A stretch of 27,082 nucleotides of DNA from an uncultured Eubacteriales bacterium (lineage in GTDB: Bacteria; Bacillota; Clostridia; Oscillospirales; Oscillospiraceae): positions 1-27,082 of the forward strand of contig CABSFY010000018.1 of the NCBI GenBank assembly GCA_902477055.1, written 5' to 3'. Positions 1 to 7,029 of this stretch are shown in pieces. Each line of letters starts with the position of its first letter. The stretch's first letter is position 1. The position numbers and the translations under genes are program-made. A model generated the notes under the pieces. That model was not told where the DNA came from. It saw nothing but the letters and a program-made list of their open reading frames with translations, and ran no database searches.

Positions 1-56
1 TTTCACACTTTTCCTCCCTCCGAAACCTTTCGTTGGGCAGTTCTTTGACAGTCTGA

Positions 57-84
57 GCGGCTTCCGAATCCGGAAGCCGCTTTT
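57..84 (+). terminator. Rho-independent terminator-like hairpin
   Basis: A perfect 10-bp GC-rich stem (57-66 with 71-80) closes a 4-nt loop and is followed by TTTT at 81-84 on the plus strand. The T-run fits a plus-strand gene ending to the left of the window. The hairpin could also stop the minus-strand operon ending at 135, but no U-run is present on that side. Confidence 0.55.
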
Positions 85-95
85 ACTATCGCTTT

Positions 96-121
96 CAGGC
101 GGCCCCGACCGAAGCCGCCTG
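96..121. repeat. Inverted repeat just downstream of the SDR gene
   Basis: CAGGCGGC at 96-103 is the reverse complement of GCCGCCTG at 114-121, with a 10-nt loop. It lies 13 bases beyond the stop codon of the minus-strand operon, so it may serve as its 3' end structure. It lacks a following U-run on the minus strand, so an intrinsic terminator function is uncertain. Confidence 0.4.
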
Positions 122-134
122 TATGTTATGTTGC

Positions 135-896
135 TTAGAAGCACGTCCAGCCGCCGTCGCATTTCAGCTCTTCGCCGTTGACGTAGCGGGACTGGTCGCT
201 GGCGAGGAACAGAATCGCGTCGGCAAGGTCCTCCGGCATGGCAAGCTCGCCGGAGAACTCCAGCAGCTTGCTCGTCCGGCCAAAGCCGAACTCGTCAGAG
301 GGCGGCATGACCAGCGGAATGTCGGTCACGACGCCGCCGGGAGACACCGCGTTGCAGCGAATGCCCTGCTCCATGTACATGAACGCCGTGTTTTTTGTCG
401 CTGCAAGTACAGCGCCCTTGCTGGCGCAATAAGCCGCGCCGGAGGTCTGGTGCGTCGCGCCGACGGAGCAGATGTTGACAATCACGCCGCCGTCGCCCTG
501 CGCGAGATACTGCTTGCATTCCTCGCGCATTGCGTACATGAGACCGAATGTGTTGACGCGGAACGTCTCGTGCAGCATTTCGTCGGACACGTCCGCGATG
601 GCGGTATTGTCATCCATGATACCGGCATCATTGACGGCAACGTCCAGCTTGCCGAACGTTTCAACGGCTTTTTTGACCATGCCGACGGCTGTTGCCGGGT
701 CGCCGACATCACCCGCGTACCACGTCATTTCACCGGGCGCGTCCTTACATTCCTCGGCCAGTTCCTTCAGGCGCTCTTCGCGGCGGGCGACTGCCACGAC
801 CTTCGCGCCCTCGCGGCAGAACAGCTCCGCTGTGGCCCGGCCGATGCCGGCAGACGCACCGGTCACAATACAGACTTTCCCTTCTAATTTTCCCAT
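135..896 (-). CDS. Short-chain dehydrogenase/reductase (SDR), classical type
   Basis: This is an NAD(P)-dependent oxidoreductase of 253 aa, the normal length for classical SDRs. Visible motifs are the cofactor loop TGASAGIG (residues 12-19), NDAG (89-92, where NNAG is usual), N115, catalytic S144, Y156 and K160 in the S-x11-Y-x3-K arrangement, and the PG motif at 176-177. The start is supported by an AGGAGG Shine-Dalgarno at 901-906, squeezed between this gene and the stop of the upstream GcvT-like gene, so translation is probably coupled. It is the last gene of a three-gene minus-strand operon. The substrate cannot be read from sequence. The operon context suggests it oxidises or reduces the alcohol or ketone involved in whatever the GcvT-like partner demethylates, which is inference. 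There is no signal peptide, so it is cytoplasmic. Confidence 0.93.
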   Translation of the reverse strand: MGKLEGKVCIVTGASAGIGRATAELFCREGAKVVAVARREERLKELAEECKDAPGEMTWYAGDVGDPATAVGMVKKAVETFGKLDVAVNDAGIMDDNTAIADVSDEMLHETFRVNTFGLMYAMREECKQYLAQGDGGVIVNICSVGATHQTSGAAYCASKGAVLAATKNTAFMYMEQGIRCNAVSPGGVVTDIPLVMPPSDEFGFGRTSKLLEFSGELAMPEDLADAILFLASDQSRYVNGEELKCDGGWTCF

Positions 897-906
897 GATG
901 TCCTCC

Positions 907-1896
907 TCAGCAGAAAATCTTCTTCACGACGACGGCGGGCGAATCATTGCAGCCGACGGTCAACTCTGCGCCGTCGGGCACGTCCGCGCGGACGGTGGCA
1001 AAGCCGATGTTTTTATCAACCGTGTAGCCGTAGATGGTCTGTGCGCAGCGGCCAACCTCCACGCCGTACCAGTACACGCGCTCCCAGATGGAGATATCCT
1101 CCGTCGATTCACGGGAGAATTCCAAACCAACCATGCGGTATTTCGGATGCTCCTTCCGCGCCAGCGCCGCTTCCTTGCCGATAAAGTCCTTGTCGGCGGC
1201 GACCGCCCAGCCAAGGCCGCACTCATACGGGCTTAAATGCTTGAAGTCCTGCTTCAGCGGGAAGCCCTTTTCCATCGGGACGGAGCGGACATAAACCTCC
1301 AACGTCTGAAGCTCACGGCCGCCGACCGCCTCGACACTCTTCAGGGCAAGCTCGTGAACTTCTGCGCTCTTATCGAAGGCAGAATAAATTTCATAGCCGT
1401 TTTCGCCGGTAAAGCCGGAGCGGTGGATGTAAACGGGGATGTCGCCCAGCTTGCGCTCACAGATACTGAAGCGCTTCAGCTCGTCCACCGGCTCGTTCAG
1501 CATGGCGTTCATCGCCTTGAGGCTTTCGGGACCTTGTACGGCGTACATATCCCAATCATACGTAATGATTTTTGCATGAACGTCCGCCTCACCCTTGTGT
1601 TTTTCGATCCAAGGCAGCAGGCGCGGGCCGTAGAGGTCGGAGACCCAGTACAGGCCGTCGGCCATGTGCATGACAATCACGTCGTCGATGATCTCGCCGT
1701 TTTCGTCCAGTGAGGCGGTGTATTTCGAGCGCCCGACGGCGACCTTTGAAATGTCGCTGATATAAATCTTTTGCAGCATCTCCAGCGCGTCCTTGCCCGT
1801 GATCTCCACAAGATCGTGCGTCCAGCGGTAGAAGCCTACGCCCTTGCGGATGGCCTCAGCATCGGCGCGGGCAACCTTATCTTCCTTAAACAGCAT
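907..1896 (-). CDS. GcvT-fold aminomethyltransferase/O- or N-demethylase-like protein
   Basis: This 329-aa protein has the folate-binding GcvT fold used by glycine cleavage T-protein, DmdA, sarcosine dehydrogenase and LigM. It shows the GEIIDDVIV block (67-75, holding the Asp that catalyses methylene transfer in T-protein), VQGPES (120-125), RSGFTGENGYEIY (159-171) and LGWAVAADKDFIGKEA (228-243). It is slightly shorter than T-protein (about 360 aa). No gcvH or gcvP is nearby, so glycine cleavage is unlikely. Transfer of a methyl or one-carbon group to tetrahydrofolate from another donor is the better guess. A GGAGGTG ribosome site lies at 1904-1910, just after the stop of the upstream gene with a 14-nt gap. 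Family assignment is secure; substrate is unknown. Confidence 0.88.
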   Translation of the reverse strand: MLFKEDKVARADAEAIRKGVGFYRWTHDLVEITGKDALEMLQKIYISDISKVAVGRSKYTASLDENGEIIDDVIVMHMADGLYWVSDLYGPRLLPWIEKHKGEADVHAKIITYDWDMYAVQGPESLKAMNAMLNEPVDELKRFSICERKLGDIPVYIHRSGFTGENGYEIYSAFDKSAEVHELALKSVEAVGGRELQTLEVYVRSVPMEKGFPLKQDFKHLSPYECGLGWAVAADKDFIGKEAALARKEHPKYRMVGLEFSRESTEDISIWERVYWYGVEVGRCAQTIYGYTVDKNIGFATVRADVPDGAELTVGCNDSPAVVVKKIFC

Positions 1897-1910
1897 ATTC
1901 CAGCACCTCC

Positions 1911-3131
1911 TTACAGCATCCGCAGGTCTTCCTTGCGGATGACCTTGATGTACATCTCTTCCTCGTCTCGGTCCTCAATCACGCAGGACCATTCCGGGCT
2001 GACCAGCGTTTTCGCCGCGCCGTTCCATTGCGCCTCGTAGGCATCGATCAGCTCATCCAGCGGCGCCATTTCATAGCGGGCGGTGAAGTCCTCGCTCTTG
2101 ACCTTGATCCACGTTTCGTCCTTTGTCCAGCGGACCATTTCATACGGCACCTGCTGTACGTCCAGCATATAGCGGATATAGCCGCCCAGAATTCTGCCGT
2201 CGTTTTCGTCCATCTCATGCGGCACACCCAAGTAGCTCCGCAGGCCCTCCTTTGCAAACGGGTCGATGAACTGGTTCTTGCCCGCCGTGGCGAACACGAT
2301 GCGGAACACGCGCAAAAATTCGTCCTCGTCCGGCGCCATGTCCTTGATGGCCATCATCGGGAACTGGATGGACCAAACCCAGCCCATCTGCGCGACCCAG
2401 TGATAGGCCTTTTCCAGCGACGTTTCCTCACCGAAGTTTTGCGTATACTGGCCGTTACGCAAGCACTGGCCCTCCTTGACCATGCGTTCGCGCGGGGTGT
2501 CGTGGATGGGATCGACGGGCTGCTGCATATGGTCGAGCCAGCCCTGCTTGGGGAGGCCATACACATCGCGCCGCTCCGCAACGACGCGGCAGTGCTTGTT
2601 GCCGCAGCCGCGGGCCTGACACATATTGAGCGCGACCTCGTTTTCTGTGCCGTTGGAGGACGCGAGGTCAAAGTTCGCCGTGAACATACTGGTCGTCATG
2701 TTGCAAAGTTCACTGCCGACGATGTCCCACGGGCAGGTGTCCAGCTCCTTTTCCACGCGGTTGCGCGTGAACTGTACGACGCGTCCGGCCATATTCTCCC
2801 ACTCGTCACCGGAGTCGCCGGTGATGCCGCCGAGCCAGCTCGATTTTTCGCACAGCTCCGGAATATTGAACGCTTCATAGAGCGACGCGTTCACGTAATC
2901 CTTCTGTTCCTCTGGGGTCCCAGCGACGGCCATGTTCATCATGTTGGCGATGTCACAGATGGCTTCCGTGCGCTTTTCCCAGCTCGGCTCAAAGATGCGC
3001 ATAACCTGAAACAGGTTCGCGGTCATCGCAGCGATCTGGCGGTTGAGCTGCCGGTAGGCTTCCTCCTCCGTGATGAGCTTGCCCCACGCGGTGGCGAAGC
3101 ATTTTCTGGAATCCAGTTTTTCTTTCAGCAT
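1911..3131 (-). CDS. Unrecognised 406-aa protein with Cys-x4-Cys-x4-Cys motif
   Basis: I do not recognise this protein's family. It is 406 aa, soluble-looking, with no signal peptide or membrane segment, and rich in Trp, Met and acidic residues. The only striking motif is CQARGCGNKHC (C171, C176, C181), possibly a metal or cofactor site, at the end of an N-terminal half containing many Cys residues (C11, C59, C94, C133, C143). The second half (about 210-406) lacks obvious known motifs. It is the first gene of the operon, read from an AGGAGG site at 3139-3144. It sits 14 nt before the GcvT-like gene, so it probably acts with it, perhaps as a substrate-binding or methyl-donor component. That role is inferred from position only. 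Confidence 0.8.
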   Translation of the reverse strand: MLKEKLDSRKCFATAWGKLITEEEAYRQLNRQIAAMTANLFQVMRIFEPSWEKRTEAICDIANMMNMAVAGTPEEQKDYVNASLYEAFNIPELCEKSSWLGGITGDSGDEWENMAGRVVQFTRNRVEKELDTCPWDIVGSELCNMTTSMFTANFDLASSNGTENEVALNMCQARGCGNKHCRVVAERRDVYGLPKQGWLDHMQQPVDPIHDTPRERMVKEGQCLRNGQYTQNFGEETSLEKAYHWVAQMGWVWSIQFPMMAIKDMAPDEDEFLRVFRIVFATAGKNQFIDPFAKEGLRSYLGVPHEMDENDGRILGGYIRYMLDVQQVPYEMVRWTKDETWIKVKSEDFTARYEMAPLDELIDAYEAQWNGAAKTLVSPEWSCVIEDRDEEEMYIKVIRKEDLRML

Positions 3132-3165
3132 GGTATTCCTCCTATTTTGTTTTGACGATACACTT

Positions 3166-3194
3166 ATTATAAGCAGCCGGTCCCGCTGCGAAAA
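3166..3194 (-). promoter_or_regulatory. Candidate promoter of the 3131-135 operon
   Basis: On the minus strand a perfect -10 TATAAT occupies 3171-3166. The -35 position (17-bp spacing, 3194-3189) reads TTTTCG, a poor match to TTGACA. A good -10 with a poor -35 fits activator dependence, and CATACAA-type half-sites lie just upstream at 3237-3333. The transcript would start near 3159, about 15 nt before the AGGAGG site. Confidence 0.55.
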
Positions 3195-3236
3195 TTCTAC
3201 AAAAGGTCCGGTTTTTACCGCGCGGAGTCGTTCAGT

Positions 3237-3333
3237 TTGTATGCTGGCAAATGATACAATTTGTACGGGTTATTTTTGTGCAAAATGGCAATTTGCATCA
3301 AAAAATAAACGCACGGCCATACAAATTGTATGG
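3237..3333. promoter_or_regulatory. Cluster of CATACAA/TTGTATG operator half-sites
   Basis: There are three related sites. 3317-3333 is an odd-centred perfect palindrome (CCATACAA-A-TTGTATGG), extended by CGCA/TGCG at 3310-3313 and 3337-3340. 3255-3265 is TACAA-T-TTGTA. 3237-3243 is a single TTGTATG half-site. A separate inverted repeat, TGCAAA-N7-TTTGCA, lies at 3279-3297. The strongest palindrome ends 7 bp before the -35 of the regulator promoter. These are likely binding sites for the adjacent PucR/CdaR-type protein, controlling both divergent units. The assignment is inferred from location. Confidence 0.65.
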
Positions 3334-3340
3334 TCATGCG

Positions 3341-3369
3341 TTGACAGGTATGGCTTCGCGGAATATAAT
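3341..3369 (+). promoter_or_regulatory. Sigma-A promoter of the PucR-type regulator gene
   Basis: TTGACA at 3341-3346 and TATAAT at 3364-3369 are both perfect consensus boxes separated by exactly 17 bp. The predicted start lies near 3376, giving a leader of about 26 nt before the ATG at 3402, with a GAGGGA-like ribosome site near 3387-3392. Confidence 0.85.
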
Positions 3370-3401
3370 GAAGTACAGAACTGCGAAATGAGGGACTGCC
3401 T

Positions 3402-4949
3402 ATGAAGCTGTGCGCGGATATTCTCTATTGGAAGCTGAAGGAGGAGCTGAAGGCCGTCGAGCTGCGCGGTGCGGGCAGCTTGGAGCTGGCGCTCTGCCGC
3501 CCGAAATTCTATCTCGACCGGACGCAGACCTTTGAGAAAAACCATGTCTACGTCTGCTCCGCCGACCATTTGCCCGCGCGGCCGTCGCTCAGCGAAAACG
3601 TGTGCCTTGTCTGCCTCGGACAGCACTGGAATCTGACGGCGTTTTATGGCCGATGCAGCGTGATCACGATTGGCACCGATACGGATATTTTCCGTGTGTT
3701 CAATCTGGTGCAGCAAATCTTCGACCGCTACGAGGCATGGGAGGAGCGGCTTTGGCACATCCTTCGCCACGGCGCAAGCCTGCCGCGAATGCTGGAGGCC
3801 AGCCGGGACATTTTCTCCAACCCGATGCTGCTGATCGGCTCCGATTTTCGCTATCTCGCCGTGACCGACGAGGAATACTTCCAAAACAATCTCGGTATCC
3901 GGCTGGATACCGAAACCTTCGATGCAGAAAAAATGGCGACATTCCTATCGTTGCACGACCTTTCGACGCACGTCCATGAGCCGCTCCTGCTGGAACTGCA
4001 AAATATGCGAACGCTTTCGGTCAATGTGTTCGATCAAGAGGAGTACCTCGGCTGTCTGACCGTGTTTGAGGCGTTCCGGCCGCTCCGGGATTCCGACCGG
4101 TCGCTTGCAATCTTCCTCGTAAAGCTCCTGCGGCAGGCGATTCAGCAGAATCCGCTGCTGGCCAGCACCCGTTCCGCCGTCCGCCGCGCATTGCGCAGTG
4201 TGATCGCCGGACAGCCGGTCGATTTTGAGCTGCGGCGCGCGTTGAGTCAGGAAAACGGAAAAACTGATTGGGTCTGCGTTCGGCTCCAGCCAAAAACCGG
4301 CGCAGCCCCCCTGCCCGGCGCTTATCTCTCCGCCGCCCTGGAGGAACGCCATCCCGGCGCGATGGCATTTGAATATGAACGCGCCGTTGCCGCGTTTTTG
4401 CCCGCTGCACAGGCAGAGCGCAAAACAACGACGCAGCTTCTGCCGCTGTTGGGCCGGCTTGGCCTAATCTGCGGCGTATCCGATGTGTTTTCCAATCTGT
4501 ACGAGGCAAATCAGGCATGGTTTCAGGCATCGAGTGCTTTACAAAACGGGCTTTTGCGGGACGGAAGCGACACGGTCTTTTATTTTCAGGACTACTTGCT
4601 GCCCCAGCTCCTGTCCGGCGCGCTGGCCGGGCGGCCCTCGTGGGTCTATTACCCGGACGGGCTGAAAAAGCTCAAGGCGCACGACGACAACTCGCAGGTT
4701 TCCTATCTGAAAACGCTTCGCGTCTATCTCGACAATCATCTCTCCGTGACAAAAACGGCGGCCGCACTCTATCTGCACCGCTCGACCCTGCTGGACCGCC
4801 TCGCGCACATCACGCAGCTCCTCGGCAGCGACCTGAAGGACCCGGATTTCTGCCTCACCCTCGGCATCATCCTCCGCGCCGAAGTCGAGCAAAACCGGAC
4901 CGGCCATATGATACCGCCGGAAAACCATCCAACCACGACATCGGAGTAA
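3402..4949 (+). CDS. PucR/CdaR-type transcriptional regulator
   Basis: This 515-aa protein has a C-terminal helix-turn-helix of the PucR/CdaR (HTH_30) kind at about residues 433-493. The typical run is YLDNHLSVTKTAAALYLHRS followed by a STLLDRLAHI-like recognition segment. The N-terminal 400 residues are probably sensory; no confident sub-domain was recognised in them. It has no membrane segments. Family members commonly activate catabolic operons in response to substrate. It is transcribed divergently from the GcvT-like operon from a consensus promoter, and a palindromic operator lies between them, so it most likely controls that operon and itself. A strong terminator follows directly. Family is secure, ligand unknown. 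Confidence 0.88.
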   Translation: MKLCADILYWKLKEELKAVELRGAGSLELALCRPKFYLDRTQTFEKNHVYVCSADHLPARPSLSENVCLVCLGQHWNLTAFYGRCSVITIGTDTDIFRVFNLVQQIFDRYEAWEERLWHILRHGASLPRMLEASRDIFSNPMLLIGSDFRYLAVTDEEYFQNNLGIRLDTETFDAEKMATFLSLHDLSTHVHEPLLLELQNMRTLSVNVFDQEEYLGCLTVFEAFRPLRDSDRSLAIFLVKLLRQAIQQNPLLASTRSAVRRALRSVIAGQPVDFELRRALSQENGKTDWVCVRLQPKTGAAPLPGAYLSAALEERHPGAMAFEYERAVAAFLPAAQAERKTTTQLLPLLGRLGLICGVSDVFSNLYEANQAWFQASSALQNGLLRDGSDTVFYFQDYLLPQLLSGALAGRPSWVYYPDGLKKLKAHDDNSQVSYLKTLRVYLDNHLSVTKTAAALYLHRSTLLDRLAHITQLLGSDLKDPDFCLTLGIILRAEVEQNRTGHMIPPENHPTTTSE

Positions 4950-4954
4950 ATAAT

Positions 4955-4991
4955 AAGCGCATCTCGTCTGCGATTGACGAGATGCGCTTTT
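4955..4991 (+). terminator. Strong intrinsic terminator after the PucR-type gene
   Basis: A perfect 14-bp stem (4955-4968 with 4976-4989) closes a 7-nt loop and runs into TTTT at 4988-4991, starting six bases after the stop codon at 4949. It can also act on the minus strand for the ferredoxin fragment that ends at 5006, since A-rich sequence precedes the stem. Confidence 0.9.
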
Positions 4992-5005
4992 CATCGGTGA
5001 TCGGC

Positions 5006-5480
5006 CTAAAATACGGTTTTGGAGCCGTTGCCGTCGTCGCCGACGTTATCGAGGGGGAAATCGCAGTCCGGCACCCATTCGGGGTCGTGGACGGTTTCCA
5101 TTTTCAGCGCCTTGGTCGGGCAGCGCAGGACGCAGTTGCCGCAGCCCTTGCACTTTTCTTCCTTGATGACCGGTCGCTTATCGACCATGTCGATCGCATG
5201 GAACGGGCAGATTCTGGCGCAGGTCCCGCAGCCGACGCACTTGTCCTCTTTCTTCAGATACGGACGGAAGCGGCTGGGCATGAGGCAGTCAATGCCGTTG
5301 TTCACACTTACGACAACAGGGCAGCAGCCGTCAGAGCAGCAGTTGCAGACATTGCGGAGCAGACGCGCATTTGCGCCGCTGTAGACGCAGTTGGAGGCCT
5401 CAGACTCCTCAAACAGCCGCACGCCGGTCTCATAGTCCGGGTTGCAGAAAAAGTCGCCGGAAAGCGTTCTGCCGATCATC
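5006..5480 (-). pseudogene. 5'-truncated [4Fe-4S] ferredoxin-type protein
   Basis: About 157 C-terminal residues of a ferredoxin-domain protein are readable in one frame. They contain two classical cluster motifs, CVGCGTCARICP and CKGCGNCVLRCP, and upstream a Cys-rich VCNCCSDGCC stretch like that in larger redox proteins with an additional N-terminal region. Homologous-looking sequence begins near 5480 (around MIGRTLSGDFFCNP). Upstream, the frame stays open only as the antisense of the AraC-type fragment, so the true N-terminus is missing. No ribosome site precedes the internal Met at 5479. I read it as a remnant, although a short protein starting at 5479 cannot be excluded. Confidence 0.75.
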
Positions 5481-5482
5481 AG

Positions 5483-5842
5483 GCGGCGTATTGCTCGAAG
5501 TGCGTTTACGACTGCATCAACTACATCTACGAGCATATGCACGAAAAGATTTCCACCAAGGACCTCGCGGAGTATAAAAACGTCAGTCCGGGACATCTGG
5601 AGCGGCTGTTTCAAAAAGAGCTTGGCACCAGCATCACCGAGCTGATTACGGTCAAAAAGATGGATACCGCAAAGAAAATGCTGCTCTTTTCGGATTATAA
5701 ATGCTCGGAGATCGCCTACTACCTCGGCTACAGCTCGCAGAGTTATTTTTCCAAGACCTTCCAGCGATACTATAAGACCTCCCCGCTGGAATACCGCAAG
5801 CGCGCACATCAGCTTCCGTTCATTTTCGACGCTTCAACATGA
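5483..5842 (+). pseudogene. 5'-truncated AraC-family DNA-binding domain
   Basis: About 119 residues form an intact double helix-turn-helix of the AraC family. They include YIYEHMHEKISTKDLAEYKN, the LERLFQKELG signature, and the second helix pair IAYYLGYSSQSYFSKTFQRY ending with SPLEYRK. The N-terminal sensory domain that normally precedes it is absent. Upstream of about 5483 the plus frame reads only antisense of the ferredoxin fragment. No start codon with a ribosome site is evident, so it is probably not expressed as a normal protein. A terminator hairpin still follows the stop, a sign that the 3' end is the original gene end. Confidence 0.78.
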
Positions 5843-5843
5843 C

Positions 5844-5887
5844 AGCAGGCCGTGAAATCGTAGGATTTCGCGGCCTGCTTTGTTTGT
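5844..5887 (+). terminator. Intrinsic terminator after the AraC-type remnant
   Basis: A 16-bp stem with one G-U pair (5844-5859 with 5864-5879) closes a GTAG tetraloop and is followed by TTTGTTT. It begins two bases after the stop codon at 5840-5842. Confidence 0.88.
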
Positions 5888-5907
5888 GGGTGCGGGCGGA
5901 ATGGGGC

Positions 5908-5936
5908 TTGCTTTTTTGGGCGGTTGTTGGTAGAAT
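5908..5936 (+). promoter_or_regulatory. Candidate sigma-A promoter of azlCD
   Basis: TTGCTT (5908-5913) and TAGAAT (5931-5936) are separated by 17 bp, ahead of the GGGAGG ribosome site at 5954-5959 and the azlC start at 5969. Confidence 0.65.
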
Positions 5937-5968
5937 AATTCGACATTTCTTTTGGGAGGCCATAGGCG

Positions 5969-6673
5969 ATGGCACGGAGTGAATTCTGTTTGGGCGTTCG
6001 GCGGGGTGTGCCGGTCGGTTTGGGATATTTTTCGGTCAGCTTCGGATTCGGGGCGCTGGCCTCGACGCAGGGCATCCGGGCGCTGGATGCGACGCTGATC
6101 TCGCTGACGAATCTCACCAGCGCGGGACAATTTGCCGGATTGACGCTGATTTTGGCCGCCGCCGGACTTTGGGAAATGGTGCTGACGCAGGTTGTCATCA
6201 ACAGCCGGTACGCCCTGATGAGTCTGGCGCTCAGTCAGCGGATGGGACAGAAAATCGGACTGCTGCCGCGGCTTGTCATCGCCTTTTTCAACACGGATGA
6301 GATTTTCGCCCTCGCCATGGCGCGGACAGAGCCGCTGACCACGCCGTATCTTCTGGGCCTCGGCGTGCTGCCGCTGCTCGGCTGGACGGGCGGAACGCTG
6401 GCCGGTGCGCTGGCAGGCTCTGTCCTGCCGGAGTTCCTAAGGACCGCCTTGGGCGTGATGCTGTACGGGATGTTTATTGCTATCGTCGTTCCCCCGGCAA
6501 AAAAGGAGCGCTCCGTTCTGCTCTGCGCCCTGCTTGCGCTGGGATGCAGCAGCCTGTTCACATGGGTCCCGCTGCTTTCGCAGGTATCGCCGGGGATCTC
6601 CATCGTGATCTGCACCGTGGCGGCGGCTGCCGTATGTGCGTGGCTCTTCCCGGTAAAGGAGGAGGCCGCATGA
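5969..6673 (+). CDS. azlC: AzlC family branched-chain amino-acid exporter, large subunit
   Basis: This 234-aa integral membrane protein has the AzlC signature: an N-terminal GVPVGLGYFSVSFGFGALA (residues 14-32), the LTSAGQFAGL region, the INSRYALMSLALS block and the helix-breaking FFNTDEIFAL segment. Several hydrophobic helices follow. AzlC with AzlD forms a transporter that exports branched-chain amino acids and analogues such as azaleucine. The start at 5969 has a GGGAGG site 9 bases upstream. The stop overlaps the azlD start in an ATGA, so the pair is translationally coupled, as is usual for this system. Length matches the family. Confidence 0.95.
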   Translation: MARSEFCLGVRRGVPVGLGYFSVSFGFGALASTQGIRALDATLISLTNLTSAGQFAGLTLILAAAGLWEMVLTQVVINSRYALMSLALSQRMGQKIGLLPRLVIAFFNTDEIFALAMARTEPLTTPYLLGLGVLPLLGWTGGTLAGALAGSVLPEFLRTALGVMLYGMFIAIVVPPAKKERSVLLCALLALGCSSLFTWVPLLSQVSPGISIVICTVAAAAVCAWLFPVKEEAA

Positions 6674-6978
6674 GCATTTATCTTTACATCGCTGCGATGG
6701 CCGTAACGACGTATCTCATTCGTCTGCTGCCGATGACGCTGTTCCGCAGGCCAATCAAAAGTCGGTTTTTGCGCTCGTTTCTGCACTATGTTCCCTACGC
6801 TTGCCTGAGCGCCATGACGTTTCCGAGCATTCTGAGCAGCACGGAGAGCCTTGCCTCCGGCATTGCCGCGCTGGTCACGGCGATCCTGCTGGCCTACCAC
6901 GGCAAGAGCCTCATCGTCGTCGCGCTGAGCAGCTCGTGCGCCGTGCTGGTCGTTCAGGGCCTGCTGCGGTTATTCTAG
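6670..6978 (+). CDS. azlD: AzlD family small subunit of branched-chain amino-acid exporter
   Basis: This 102-aa protein has three to four hydrophobic helices. It shows the AzlD pattern of MSIYLYIAAMAVTTYLIRLL at the N-terminus, a basic loop (FRRPIKSRFLRSF), then LHYVPYACLSAMTFPSIL and a final helix ending VVQGLLRLF. It is the usual small partner of AzlC. The ATG at 6670 overlaps the azlC stop by four bases, and a GGAGG site at 6660-6664 within azlC serves it. It ends the two-gene operon. Confidence 0.93.
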   Translation: MSIYLYIAAMAVTTYLIRLLPMTLFRRPIKSRFLRSFLHYVPYACLSAMTFPSILSSTESLASGIAALVTAILLAYHGKSLIVVALSSSCAVLVVQGLLRLF

Positions 6979-6987
6979 AATTAAACC

Positions 6988-7024
6988 ACGACCGAGGTCG
7001 ATGTCCGGCCTCGGTCGTTGCTTT
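6988..7024. terminator. Bidirectional terminator between convergent azlD and SLH gene
   Basis: ACGACCGAGG (6988-6997) pairs perfectly with CCTCGGTCGT (7009-7018) around an 11-nt loop. It sits in the 51-bp gap between azlD (plus) and the 1272-aa surface protein gene (minus). Neither flank has a long T-run, so its strength is uncertain. Confidence 0.6.
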
Positions 7025-7029
7025 ATTGC

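Noticed and set aside
2028..3155. A 375-codon plus-strand frame opposite the 406-aa protein
   Set aside because: The minus-strand gene has a strong ribosome site, promoter and operon context. The plus frame crosses the promoter region and has no recognisable domain.
4517..5482. A single 441-codon plus frame joining the end of the PucR-type gene region to the AraC-type domain
   Set aside because: It passes through the strong terminator at 4955-4991 and the antisense of the ferredoxin fragment. Only the last 119 codons show real protein features.
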